A stretch of DNA of 64,000 nt. It comes from Muraenolepis orangiensis (Eukaryota > Chordata > Actinopteri > Gadiformes > Muraenolepididae). Shown piece by piece: positions 39,910 to 52,182 of this stretch (position 1 is the stretch's first letter; each line of letters opens with the position of its first letter). The stretch lies in assembly GCA_027704905.1 (NCBI GenBank), contig CM051019.1, positions 57,405-121,404 of the forward strand, written 5' to 3'. The notes under the pieces are model-generated. The model saw only the letters and a list, made by a program, of their open reading frames with translations. It was not told where the DNA came from and ran no database searches. The translations under genes and the position numbers were made by a program.

Positions 39910-42900
39910 ACTTCCGGCGCTGCTACGAGCGGCAGCCAGCAACAGTTGCTCCCCCTCCCCTCTTACTTTTTAGTTATTTATTCTTATATTATTGTTGTTT
40001 TTATTAAAGTTTTTTGTTAAGTAGCTGTGCAACCCTCAGCCAGCTATGTTTAGGGAAGTTTTTGCCGTGTTTCTCATTCTGGGGACACTGTTACTGAACC
40101 GCGTCTCCGTCGTGGCTCAACATTACGGCGGAGCCATTGTTTATGCGCGGAGTCAACTGTTGTCGCTACAACAGACCTCGCTGCTACGGGAGAGGCCCGA
40201 CATCCCCGACCTCCCCAGGGAGCTGAGGAGGACGTACAGGGGATGCAAGGCTGGACGTAAACAGCAGGAGAGACAGCGGGAGAGGAAGCGGAGATATAAA
40301 CCATATCTCCCTTCCATCACCATGGGGAACGTGAGGTCGCTAGCGAATAAGATGGACGAGCTAGCGGGCCTGGTGATGACCCAGCGGGTGTACCGGGAGA
40401 GCAGCGTGCTTTGTTTCACGGAGACGTGGCTCAACGAGGACACCCCGGACTCTAATGTTACCGTGGACGGCTTTCTAACCGTCCGGGCGGACAGGACGCA
40501 CCGCGAGAGTGGCAAGAGGAAAGGTGGGAGACTTGCTATTCTCGTTAACAACAAATGGTGTAACCCTGGACATGTTACTGTGAAGGAACGTGTGTGTAGC
40601 CCGGACATTGAACTGCTGGCCGTGAGTCTGCGGCCATACTATCTGCCGCGAGAGTTCTCCCATGTGCTTCTTGTTATTGTTTACATTCCACCGTCGGCAA
40701 ACGCTGCGCTCGCATGTGACGTCACCCATTCCGCCGTCGCGAGACTTCAGACACAGCACCCTGAAGCATTCATCGCGATATCTGGGGACTTTAACCACGT
40801 GACTCTGGCTGCAACACTGCCCACCTTCAAGCAGTTTGTGGACTGTCCCACCAGGGAAAATAAGACACTGGACCTGCTGTATGCCAATGTTAAGGAGGCA
40901 TACAGCGCCACTGCCCTTCCTCCTCTGGGAAGGTCAGACCACAACCTCATCCACCTGCAGCCCCTGTATAGGCCTCTAGTACAGCGGCTGCCTGTGACCA
41001 CAAGGACTGTGAGGAGATGGTCACAGGAGGCCGATGAGGACTTGCGGGGCTGCTTTGAGTCAACAGACTGGGATTTCCTCTGTGATTTGCATGGAGAGGA
41101 CCTTGATGATCTCACGGATTGTATAACAGGGTACATCAACTTCTGTGTGGACAGTGTTGTTCCCACAGAGACTGTACGCTGTTTCCCCAACAACAAGCCA
41201 TAGGTCACCCGAGACATCAAGGTCCTGCTCAATGAGAAGAAGAGGGCCTTCAGAGATGGGGATAGAGAGCAGATGAGGCGGGTTCAGAGGGAGCTGAAGG
41301 AGAGGATCCAGCAGGGCAAAGACAACTACAGGAGGAAGCTGGAGCACAAACTTCAGCAGAACAACCTGAAGGATGTGTGGAGTGGCATGAGGAGCATCAC
41401 TGGCTACAAACAACCTGGTAGCCAGACAATAGGGGGGGGTCCTGATCGGGCCAACGAGTTGAATTTGTTTTTCAATAGATTCAATGAGTGGGCTCCGGTC
41501 TACCCCCCCTCCCCCAGCCCCTCTACAACCATTCCCCTCCAGCCCCCCAGCCCTGCTGTCCCCCCTCCCCCACCGTCCCTCTCCAGCATCAACATACCTG
41601 TTCTCTCTCCCCCACCACCACTACCTCACCCCTCCCCCATCAACACAACAGTGACTCTTCCAGCCCCCACACACGGCTCACATACCTTCACAGCTGAGCA
41701 GGTGAGGAAAGTGCTGTGCAGGCTCCATCCAGACAAGGCTGCAGGTCCTGACGGCGTCAGCCCGAGGGTCCTCAAAACATGTGCTGCCCAGCTGAGTGGA
41801 GTCCTGCAGTACATCTTCAACCTGAGCATGAGACTGGAGAGGGTCCCTGTGCTGTGGAAGACATCCTGCCTGGTGCCGGTTCCGAAGAAGGCACGTCCCA
41901 GCACCTCAAACGACTACAGACCGGTGGCGCTGACGTCCCACGTGGCGAAATCCTTTGAGAGGCTGGTCCTGACGCTTCTTCGGCCCCTGGTCAGATCATC
42001 ACTGGACCCTCTTCAGTTTGCCTACCAGCCGAAACTGGGAGTGGAGGACGCCATCATCTTCCTGCTCCATCGTGCCTACGCCCACTTGGATAGACCCGGG
42101 AGCACTGTGAGAATCATGTTTTTCGACTTCTCCAGTGCGTTCAACACCATCCGGCCTGCCCTGCTGGGAAGTAAGCTGACGGCGATGAAGGTGGACTCTT
42201 CCCTGGTGTCCTGGATTACTGCCTATTTGACGGGTCGTCCACAGTTTGTCAGACTGCAGGACTGTGTGTCTGACACTGTGGTCAGCAGCACTGGTGCTCC
42301 ACAGGGAACTGTTCTTTCCCCATTCCTGTTCACCCTGTACACCTCAGACTTCCAATACAACTCTGTGTCCTGCCATCTGCAGAAGTTCTCGGACGACTCT
42401 GCAGTTGTTGGTTGTGTCAGCGAGGGAAACGATGAGGAGAACAGGGGCGTCGTGGACTCCTTCGTTGAGTGGTGTGAGCTGAACCATATGCAGCTCAACA
42501 CTGACAAGACGAAGGAGATGGTGGTGGACTTCCGCAGGAGGAAATCCACACCCACACCCATTTCCATCAAGGGTGTGTCCGCTGAAGCTGTCCAGGAATA
42601 TAAATACCTGGGAGTTCATCTGGACAACAAACTGGTCTGGGCCAAGAACTCTGAGGCGGTTTACAAGAAGGGCCAGAGCCGTCTTTACTTCCTGCGGAGG
42701 CTCCGGTCCTTCAACGTTTGCAACAAGATGCTGAATGTGTTCTACCAGTCGGTGGTAGCCAGTGCCATCTTCTCCGGAGTCGTGTGCTGGGGAAGCAGGT
42801 TGAGATCAGCAGACGCCAACAAGATCAGCAGGATTGTCAGGAAGGCTGGCGCTGTCCTGGGGGTCCAGCTGGACTCCTTGTTGGTGGTGTCTGAGAGAAG

Positions 42901-43557
42901 GATGCTGCGCAAGCTGCGTAGTATCCTTGACAACAACTCTCACCCTCTCCATCAGGTGCTGACCTCATACAGAAGCACCTTTAGCAACAGACTCATTCCA
43001 CCCAGGTGCACCACAGAACGCCATAGGAAGTCCTTTCTTCCTGTGGCTATTAGACTCTATAATTCCTCTACCTCGGGTCGTGAGAGGGACAGTGGAGACT
43101 TAGTGACCTGAGGCCAACGTACTTATTTTTATTTTTATTTTATTTTTGGTCAACCATATTGGTAAATCATCTCATTGTACTTTGCACTGTAAATTCTATT
43201 TCAAATCCGAATTCACTTTTCACTTTTTCACTTTTCACATGTCACTTTTCAGTTGAGTTATTTATTAATATATTATTACTGCCAATTTGCACTATACGTA
43301 TTGTTGTGTATTGTATATACCTACGTACTACTGTTATAATACTGTAAATTATCTTCACTTATCAATACATTTAGACTTCATTTAGAATTATTTTAACTAT
43401 TTTTGTTTATAATAGTTTTATTTTAGTTAGTTGTTGTTTTGTTTTTTAGCTTAGGTTTTAGTATTCTTGTGTGTGCATTTATTCCCCCTGTGTCAACTGT
43501 TGCACCTTAATTTCCCTCGGGATTAATAAAGTTTTCTGAATCTGAATCTGAATCTGA
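39910..43557 (+). mobile_element. Rex1-like LINE, full length (LINE-2 copy)
   Basis: Starts ACTTCCGGCGCTGC like the copy at 24761 and ends in (TCTGAA)n. It is flanked by ATGCT (39890-39894 and 43558-43562), with 15 extra bases (CAAATAATTCCCGTC) between the left duplication and the element start. The empty site is at about 35260. The two LINE copies are nearly identical in coding sequence. Confidence 0.9.
40046..43111 (+). pseudogene. Endonuclease-RT polyprotein of LINE-2 copy, one nonsense codon
   Basis: ATG/40046 opens MFREVFAVFLILGTLLLNRV and runs through the endonuclease (CFTETWLNEDTPD, ISGDFNHVTLAATLP, LGRSDHNLIHLQP) to TAG at 41201-41203, where the sister copy has TGG. The same frame then stays open through the G8 run at 41432-41439 and the whole RT (NDYRPVALTSHVAKSFERL, MFFDFSSAFNTI, KFSDDSAVVG at 42386-42397) to TGA/43111. 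A single point mutation thus separates it from a continuous frame of about 1,020 codons, so this is a very young insertion. Confidence 0.85.
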
Positions 43558-44040
43558 ATGCTGCGGGAGTGAATGGGGAGTAAGAATTCAATTGTACTTG
43601 GCATGAAAATAGATTGTATTTCCAAAATAAAGTTACATTTTTACAACTAAATATTGTTGAAATGTCCATCTGGGAAACAAAGCAGTTCCCGTCATTGGAC
43701 AATTCAACATACATACCATAAGTATGGATGTATATAAAAGCATCTTTCTTTCCAGCCTAAATATCTAATTTCCCATTAATGAATCATTTGCCTAAATTAT
43801 AATTATGTACACCCTCATGTACAATTTAAAGTAATTATATTTGCATGGATCTTCCAGCTGAAAAGGATCCCGACCCCCCACCCGATAGGCCTATACCCAA
43901 ACCTTACATGTACAATGTCACTGTGGCTCATTAGTGACTCATTCCAAAGAAACTTCATTCCTAAATGTCCCCAAATTTGTGTAAATACACGGCGCTCCCA
44001 TTGCAAACAATAGAAAAAAAGAATGTCCGAGGCAGTCAAT
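43558..44040. other. LINE tail remainder and 3' flank of LU gene D
   Basis: 43558-43650 completes the tail of 39792-39894. The rest matches the flanks of genes A and C. No gene. Confidence 0.7.
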
Positions 44041-44166
44041 TCATGATAAAAGCTTTATTGTGAGGCCGATCCACTTCCACTCTCTACATGCTACATGAAG
44101 GGAAGCGGCACATTTAGTAGGTTCCTGGTATGTGGTTGACGTTTTAGTCCACAGGTTATGAAGGGT

Positions 44167-44900
44167 TCAGTTGCAGAGGTCAGACGAACAGCAGGAGACA
44201 GACATGAGGCGTGGCTGAGACTGCAGAAGGTGGCAATCCGACTGCTTCATGCAACGTTTGAAGTAATCTGGTCCTGAGATGAAGTAAAAAAAATCAAATA
44301 AAAAATGAACAGACAGTAAATATGATTAGAAGAATGACAGTCATAATAATCATAGTATAACAGGTACATTTACATTTGACATTTAGGGCATTTGGCAGAC
44401 GCCAAAAAAGGTATCACACATATCATGGACATGTGACAGTGGGAGAAATCTACAAATGTGAATACTTCCATACATTTGGGGTGAGACTAGGGAGTATGCA
44501 CCAGGGCACGGGAAGTAGACTTATCTTCACTCCATTAGTCCACTACCCGTGTACCTGGTACAGACCCATAATAAGTGTTATGAGAACTGTACTCAGAACT
44601 GTACACAGAACTGTACAAATAACTGTACACAGGGGGTCACTCACAAAACACTATGTTTCTCGAGGTGGGGAAGGGGTCTAACACAGAGGACTTCCAACAA
44701 CGGTATGTAAGGTGAAACAAACACAAAGAAAGCAAACCCAAAGCACCGACAAGCTGAAACGGAGGAACTTAATAAGTAGAAAAAGACAACATGCGTACAG
44801 AAGTAAGAGTAATCAGCACACAGTCATCCAACAAGAGCAGGAAAAACCAGGAGGCAGCTAGAGAAGTGCCATGACTTTGGCCTTTGAACCAGACGCTAGC

Positions 44901-44995
<95 letters not shown>

Positions 44996-45262
44996 ACTCA
45001 CGCATAGGAGGCAGGAAAAACACGCGGGCGCACACGTCGCTGGATCCACTGCACGTCTCCACCGTGTTGCGACAGCCTCTATTGATACAGTGGTTGCACC
45101 TCAGAGCTTCTCCTGTGGATGAAGACGTGTACATTAGATGTTAGGTGTGTTGTTGCTGGTATCCCTTTGTGTGTCATTAAAATTGAGCCGTTCGGGTGGT
45201 GAGGTCTACTCACCAAAGCTGAAGGCCACCGCAAGCACCAGAACAACCGCTAAAGTCTTCAT
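44167..45262 (-). CDS. LU gene D: A-type secreted three-finger protein
   Basis: Coding exons on minus: 45262-45214, 45112-45002 and 44273-44167. The coding sequence is the same as gene A (88 residues, ten cysteines, signal MKTLAVVLVLAVAFSFG, end SCCSSDLCN). The promoter with TATTTAAAT at 45356-45364 and the 5' flank are also the same as A, at a constant offset of 28106. The poly(A) signal context (GATAAAAGCTTTATTG) lies at about 44045-44060. A and D are the products of the most recent large duplication, or an assembly duplicate. Intact and presumably expressed. Confidence 0.85.
44904..44993 (+). repeat. (TG)n abutting exon 2 donor, gene D
   Basis: 90 bp, the longest of the five tracts. Confidence 0.95.
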
Positions 45263-45355
45263 CTTACTCGTCTGTCTCTCTGGACCGAAACACTTAGTTT
45301 GTCTAGGTGAATAAGGGGTATGAGAATGAAGTGTCTGCTCCAGTGGCCTGAGCCG

Positions 45356-45364
45356 ATTTAAATA
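45356..45364 (-). promoter_or_regulatory. TATA-like box of LU gene D
   Basis: TATTTAAAT on minus, in the same context as in gene A. Confidence 0.55.
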
Positions 45365-45445
45365 GTTGTCTGAAGGCTTGGGGAATTTCACATGTTGCGA
45401 CATTCGCGGAACAATCCACGTAGTTATTCCCTCAATACATTTCAA

Positions 45446-45934
45446 TAAACACAGGGAAGGGAGTCAAGGTGTGTTTGTTGTTGGAGCTCTGCCCACTCGT
45501 GTAATAGATAATGTCCCTGCAGTGCTGTAGATAGTGTACCATGGTCAGTATGACTCAGTCTATGTGGTATCCCATGACAAGTCTTTCTTCCCAGCTGTGT
45601 GCTCGGATATCTCTCGTTTCGCCACCTTTTGGATGAACAAAGACATCATTGTATCGAATCAAATGATGTGGGTACAACATGCACACAAACACATTTCACC
45701 CAGACGTCCATTCTTACACAACAACTGTGTCAATATTTAGCAGCTAGTGTTGACACAAATGACCATTGGTCATGGAAGTTAATAACAAATAATTATTAAC
45801 AAATATATTTGAATTGATAATAATATTTGATCTCTAGAGATCTTCCTTATTCATATACTGTATATTTAATATCTATATATTGAGGTCACTATTGCTCAGG
45901 TATTCAAAAGAAGCAGCACACATTGAAATCTCCA
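45446..45934. other. No gene; duplicate of 17340-17828
   Basis: Near-identical to the flank upstream of gene A. Nothing else was seen. Confidence 0.7.
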
Positions 45935-46419
45935 TGTCGTGTTATTTCACAAGCATACACGTGAGTCCTCTGTGTTTGATTGTAAGTGTCTTTTATTCGC
46001 TAGCTCCACATACAGCCGTCTCGCTCTGCTCCTAGCCTAGCCTGCTCTAGCGTACCTGGCCATGACGTCACTACGGTGGCCGGTACTCTGTGTTGTATAA
46101 ACGCACACCTATTAACAATAACACCACATCTCCCTTTCTAGAATCAATGAGTAGACTGTCAATGATTCACCAGACCTTAGAGGATTATTCTGCCTCTATA
46201 TCTAAAAGGTCTGTTCCTATCTGAACTGATCAAATAACTGCTTTTACCTAAAGCCCTATAAAAACATAGGCTATATTAAACACAGCATTTATCTTTAGAA
46301 GCCCTCATATCTAAACGAACATATCAGAACATGAACACATTTCTTAGCTTAAAATAAACTTATATTACGGGAATGTCTCTTTTTCTTTTTAGTCTCTTAC
46401 AAGTCCAACCTAGTTGGTT

Positions 46420-48255
46420 TCACCACGACTCTCCCAGACCTGGTACTGGGAGTAGCTGGTGGTTGCGGGACATTCTGCTTTGGAGGTTCTGCCAAACTCC
46501 TTCCCAGAAGTTGCTCAGTAACACCACCTCCATGGGGATGGGGATGAGATGGCGGCCGTTTCGCCTTACTGTCCCATGAGGTCCATCCACAATGTATGAA
46601 CGCGGCGTAGAGTGGCTGCTGACCACAACTCCAGTTGCACTTTGATCTGTGACCCACACTTCCTTTCCGGGAGTGAGCCTGTCGAGGCTTTGTGCATGAT
46701 GACGCCGGTTGTAGCTTTGCTTTTAGGAAGAGCAGGGACAGTAGAGCAGGAAGCGTTGGCACTGTCGTGCGGAGTCTCCTACCCATCAGAAACTGCCGTA
46801 TGCAATTACCGCGCTCTGTATGCTAGCAGAGCGCGGTATAGGTCAGCTGCTTTCTTCAGAAGACCTTTTACAGTCTTGACGGCACGTTCTGCTTCCCCAT
46901 TACTTTGCGGATATCTCGGGCTGCTTGTGACATGGCGAAACCCGTAGGACGCTGCAAACGCTGCAAAGGCCATTCCGGAGAACTGCGACCCGTTGTCCGT
47001 CACCAGTTCCTCCGGGATACCGTGCCGTGCGAAGATCGATTTGAGGTGGTGGATGATGGATGATCAACAGGTCTGCTCCCAACTTCTGCCATGGTCTCCC
47101 CGAGTATTGAGATGGCATCGGCTGTGGCTCCTTTTGGTTCTGTTTCTCTTTGCTGCATGTTCGGCAGTTGAGAACTAACTCACTCAGCTGCTGGCTCAGC
47201 CCGGCCACCATACAGACTGTTGTGCGCGCTCCCTCCACTTTACCACCCCCTGGTGGCCTTCATGCAGCCTGGCAAGCACATCATTCCTCATTGTTGAAGG
47301 GATGACAAGCCTGCTTCCCCTCAGCAAGAGTCCATCCTCTACTGTGAGTAACACCTGTTCCGCCCAGTACAGCCTGAGAGCCGGTTTACTGTTGTTGTGT
47401 GCTGGCCATCCCTCTGCACTCAGCTGCATCACCCGTGCGCACACACTGTCCCTCCTCAGCTGCTCTCTCAGCTCCTCCAGGTAGGGGGCGCTCGCTGGCA
47501 GGTTCTCCAATATCATGTCCACGTAGATGTTTATATTCTCAAACAACTTCTCATCCAGTGTTTCCCTCCTCTTCACAGGAGCACGTGAGAGCGGATCAGC
47601 AGTCCACAGGCACTTCCCTGGCACATGAGAAATGGAGTAGGAATAGCGCATCAGGTGCATCCGGAAGCGCAGAATCCGCGGAGGGAGAGCATCCAACGCC
47701 TGAGATCCCAGGAGACTCAGGAGAGGCTTGTGATCCGTCTCTAGCTGGAAGTGTCTGCCGATGAGAAAGTTGCGAAACCTCTCGCAAGCCCAGGTCAGGC
47801 CTAAGGCCTCCATCTCGACCTGCGCGTATCTCTGCTCAGTTTGGGTGAGAGACCGTGACACGTAGGCTACTGGTCTCCACACACCCTAAGCCGTAAGACG
47901 ACGCGTCTGCTGAGACTTTGCACTCCCTGTTGGGATCATACATGGCCAACACTGGTGGGGATATTAGTGCATCCTTCAAATCTTGGAAGGCCTGCTTGAT
48001 GCCCCACAGCCAGCAGTTCTTCTTTGACAGAAGGTCTCGCAGAGGCTTGTCTCTCTCCGCCAGCTGCGGGATAAACTTCCCCAGCTGGTTTACCATGCCG
48101 AGAAAGCTTCTCAGCTCACTCACGTTCGTCGGCTCCTCCATCCTCCTTACGGCCTCCATCTTACTCGGGTCGGGGCTAATGCCGCTGGTGGAGATGATAT
48201 GGCCTGGAAAGGTCACCTCTTCTTCTGACAGGTCGCACTTAGCTATGTTCTGTGT
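46420..48255 (-). pseudogene. Gypsy pol remnant (copy 2)
   Basis: RT connection (TFPGHIISTSGISPDPSK), RNase H (VSADASSYGLG, LETDHKPLLSLL) and integrase (TDNGSQF, YPQSNGEAERAVK) as in copy 1. About 20 bases present in copy 1 at 19775-19796 (between two CACAC motifs) are missing here near 47880. This shifts the frame inside RNase H, right after ASSYGLG. The protease segment is gone: pol runs directly into the 24-bp minisatellite at about 48270. Confidence 0.8.
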
Positions 48256-48269
48256 GCAGGTGTCGAGGG

Positions 48270-48905
48270 ACGCACCCGTCTGAGGACGTCGCTCCGCACC
48301 CGGCTGACGACGTCTCTCCGCACCCGTCTGAGGACGTCGCTCCGCACCCGTCTGAGGACGTCGCTCCGCACCCGGCTGACGACGTCGCTCCGCACCCGTC
48401 TGAGGACGTCGCTCCGCACCCGTCTGAGGACGTCGCTCCGCACCCGGCTGACGACGTCTCTCCGCACCCGTCTGAGGACGTCGCTCCGCACCCGTCTGAG
48501 GACGTCGCTCCGCACCCGGCTGACGACGTCGCTCCGCACCCGTCTGAGGACGTCGCTCCGCACCCGTCTGAGGACGTCGCTCCGCACCCGGCTGACGACG
48601 TCTCTCCGCACCCGGCTGACGACGTCGCTCCGCACCCGGCTGACGACACCACTCCGCACCCGTCTGAGGACGTCACCCCGCACCCGGTTGACGACGTCGC
48701 TCCGCACCCGCCAGACGACGTCACGCCGCTCCGCACCCGCCAGACGACGTCGCGCCGCACCCGGCTGACGACGTCGCTCCGCACCTGGATGACGACATCG
48801 CTCCGCACCCGGCTGACGACGTCGCTCCTTACCCGGCTGAGGACGCCGCTCCGCACCCGTCGGAGGACGTCGCTCCGCACCCGGCTGAGGACGTCGCTCC
48901 GCTTC
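48270..48905 (+). repeat. 24-bp minisatellite (copy 2)
   Basis: About 15 regular units as in copy 1 up to about 48640, then degenerate units (ACGACACCACTCCGCACCC, CAGACGACGTCGCGCCGC and others) to 48905. The left boundary cuts straight into pol. Confidence 0.9.
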
Positions 48906-49465
48906 ACCCGGGTAGCCACGCCCCTATCACGTCCCGCATTCATGTCATAGTTTCCCCAGCCTTCCCCCGGATAGCCACGCCCCCTTTTCATGTTCCGCAT
49001 TCCTGCCACCGTTTCCCCAGCCCTCACCCGGATAGCCACGCCCCCTATCATGTCCCGCATTCATGTCACAGTTTCCCAAGCCCTCGTCCAGGCAGCCACG
49101 CCCCCTATCACGTACCGCATTCACGTCACCGTTTCCCCAGCCCTCGTCCAGGTAGCCACGGCCCCTATCACGTTCCGCATTCCTGTCACCATTTCCCCAG
49201 CCCTCACCCGGATAGCCACGCCCCCTATCATGTCCCGCATTCATATCACAGTTTCCCAAGCCCTCGTCCAGGTAGCCACGCCCCCTATTACATACCGCAT
49301 TCACGTCACCGTTTCCCCAGCCCTCGTCCAGGTAGCCACGCCCCCTATCACGTCCCGCATTCCTGTCATCGTTTCCCAGCCCTCGTCCAGGTAGCCACGC
49401 CCCCTAACACGTACCACATTCCTGTCATCGTTTCCCCAGCCCTCGTCCTGATAGCCACGCCCCCT
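48906..49465 (+). repeat. 60-bp minisatellite, copy 2 only
   Basis: About nine units of exactly 60 bp, with TAGCCACGCCCCCTATCA and GTTTCCCCAGCCCTCGTCC blocks. Copy 1 has only a trace of this unit (GACGCCCCTTGTTAG) at the LTR border. Confidence 0.95.
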
Positions 49466-49877
49466 TGTTAGTGCTCCCCCGCAGCTGCAGCGCATCACCG
49501 GTAATTTCCCCCTCATGTTTTCCTGCCCTTCTTATTGGCTGCCTGGGACCACCTGTTAAGTTCCGTGTGTTTAAATAGGCGGCGTCTTCTTTTGTTCGGG
49601 GCCGGTTCATTGTATATGTGTATATTATATTATATATACTGTCTCGTTGTGTTATGCCAAGTACTTGTTATGTGTATGAACAAGCGTCATGTTCCACGTC
49701 ATGCCACCGTTGCTTTTGAGCTTCATGCGTTTTCCATCTAAGTGATTTTTGTGTTACTGTATTGATCAGTAAAGAATCTTTATTTGGATACGTGTCATCG
49801 TGTCGTGCACTTGGGTTCTCCTCCTAAGTCCCCGTTCCTTCTCATCATTCATTCTCCCCGCGTCCCAACCCGTGACA
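49466..49877 (+). repeat. Plus-strand LTR (copy 2)
   Basis: TGTTAGTGCTCCC ... CCCGTGACA, as at 20996-21430 but lacking about 23 internal bases after GCCACCGT. Confidence 0.65.
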
Positions 49878-50730
49878 TCACTTCATTAGCAGGGCAATCG
49901 CGTTGTGGATGGGACAGAGAACTGCCGCATTTATGACACTGGACACTTTTCCCCTTTAAGTATTGGGCACTGTGTGGCTTGCCTGGGTAGCCGTTAGCCT
50001 GTTGAGGTTTGTTTCTAGCATATTTCCTGCTACTGCTCTTAAACACTCTGTCCACAGATGTATCATCACTTGCCTCTGTCCTTGTGTCCCCTCGCAGAGA
50101 AGATTGCTGTCGTTTCACCTCTTCACTCTGCCTCGCCATGTTTATTGCCTTTTCCAGGGTCAAGTCCGGGTCCAGTTGCATGCATTCGGACAGCCGCTTA
50201 TCCATCAGTCCGACGACAAGCCTGTCACGAATAAGCTCATCATGTAGCACTCCGTATGTACACTGCTCTGCCAGCGCATACAGTGCCGTCACAAATGAGT
50301 CCACTGTTTCACGTTACATGTTAAATTTGGCACGCTCGTAGATGACATTTTTCTTGACTGCGAAGAAACCCTGTAATCCATCGCGCACTCATTGATAAGT
50401 ACGTCTTAGATCGTCTGTCAGATTTAGTCTGCGTAAAATTTCATCCGCCTCATCTCCCATGCAATATATTACCGTGTTGACTTGATTCTCTTCAGAGCTA
50501 GCATTCAGGTTACTTGCCAGACGGAATCGTTCGAACCTGCGTATCCATTTGGCTCACTCTTGTGGCTTTGAAAAGTCAAAGGACTCGGGAGGCTGGATGC
50601 TGAACGTAGCACTTGAGCCTGGCACCACTCTCTGGGCTGCAGCTGCTCCCGCATTAGCATTATCACCCATGCTGTTCGTCCTCCCTTCTTACCGTCAACC
50701 AGCTCCAAATGACACTTATTGTCAGACTAA
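49878..50730 (-). pseudogene. Gypsy gag remnant with zinc knuckle (copy 2)
   Basis: Same readable pieces as copy 1: VDSFVTALYALAEQC, LEKAINMARQSEEVKRQQ, CHKCGSSLSHPQRDC. The same frame breaks are present. Confidence 0.75.
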
Positions 50731-50839
50731 CTTTTAATACTTCACTCACAGGACTTCTGACACCATGTCATGTTATTTCACAAGCATACACGTGAGTCCT
50801 CTGTGTTTGATTGTAAGTGTATTTTATTCGCTAGCTCCA

Positions 50840-51992
50840 AACAGGAGAACAGCTGATAGATTACATCAAAAATACAGAGTGAATTTCACTGGCTGTTAAT
50901 GAATCAACTGGAAACACCCAGCTACGCATCTTCGTTAGGTTAAAGTGAGGCAAAGGGAATGTTTTGTGAGGACATATATTAGGCCTCAAACCCCTCTATG
51001 GCCACTGAATAAAATGGGAATTTACTTCAAGACTGTGGTGTCCATTGCAACTGATGGAGCTCCAGCTGTGACTGGGAGAGAGAAGATGGCTTTTCAGCAC
51101 CTGAAAGAGCACCATCCAGACCTGCTGTCATACCACTGCATCATTGACCAGTGCTGTGTGCCAATCTTGGAAAATAATAATCAGATGTCTTGGAGACAAT
51201 TATGAAGCTAGTGAACTAGCACTTCAGCACTGCCTTTTGCGTGCATTTCTGACAAAGGTACGTTTATGACTCTTGGTTGTATTGCATGATGGCCAGTCAT
51301 CTGTATTAAACAGACTGAGGTTTACTCTTATTTTGCTGTGTGTGAGTAGTTAACATTTGGCTAAATTATTTGGAGTTCATAGTAAAGAAAAGTGTGTTTG
51401 TCATTCCCTCACTCACTCACATCAGGTCAGTGCAGCTTATGATGACATTCTGAAAATATGAAGTGTGTGGCCTTTTTGATGGATGTGACATCTCATCTAA
51501 ATGAGCTCAACTCCAAGGCCAAGGCAACACAGTGTGTGACCTGATGTCAGCAATACCTTCCTTCCAAAGAAAGTTGGAGAGCCTCAGGAGTGACATAACA
51601 GAGTCACAACAATTTTTCAAAACTGTTTTTATGATTTCAGTCTGTGTAAGCAAGTCTTGCTCTGTATTGGATCTCCATTTCTGGTGAAGAATGTTCAAGA
51701 ATTCTCAAGAGAGGCACAGAGCATCTTCCGTTGGCAAATGTTTAATCTCGGCAAACCGAGCTAATAGATCTCCAGGAAAATGTTTCTCTGAAGGATGTGG
51801 ACTGTGACCCTGTGACATTCTGGACAAAGATGGCTACTGCAGAAAATTTCCCCCACCTTCAAAAGGTGGTCATTCATTAGCTTATCATGTTTGGTTCCAC
51901 ATATTGATGTGAGTGGATTTTCCACGATGAACATTGTGAAAACACACACCGCAAATTAACCCTTGGGTCAGTGAGGTTCAAGACATTGGCTA
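50840..51992 (+). pseudogene. hAT-superfamily transposase remnant (copy 2)
   Basis: Same pieces as 22393-23545 (VSIATDGAPAVTGREKMAF ... FGSTYIDVSGFSTMNIVKTH), with single-base differences such as AAACCCCTCTATGG for AAACCCCTATATGG. Confidence 0.65.
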
Positions 51993-52182
51993 CAGGCCAA
52001 CAGTGTAATTTCCCCCACTAGTTCAATCCACCATACTGTACTATTGAATGTGTGTGTATATGTTATGGATGTTGATTTATGTCATGCAATTTATTGGCAT
52101 TGTTCCGGACCCTTGACCTTTAATAAAATTCACAAGTGGACCTTTAATAAAAAAGTTTGAGTACCCCTGCAGTACAGGATAT

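Larger units (their letters stand above)
45935..50839 (-). mobile_element. Gypsy-type LTR retrotransposon, minus strand, degraded (copy 2)
   Basis: Same structure as 17829-22392: 3' LTR 45935-46123, pol remnant 46420-48255, plus-strand insert 48265-49877, gag remnant 49878-50730, primer site 50754-50765 and partial 5' LTR 50766-50839. It differs from copy 1 by loss of the protease region, a 20-bp pol deletion and enlarged minisatellites. Confidence 0.8.
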
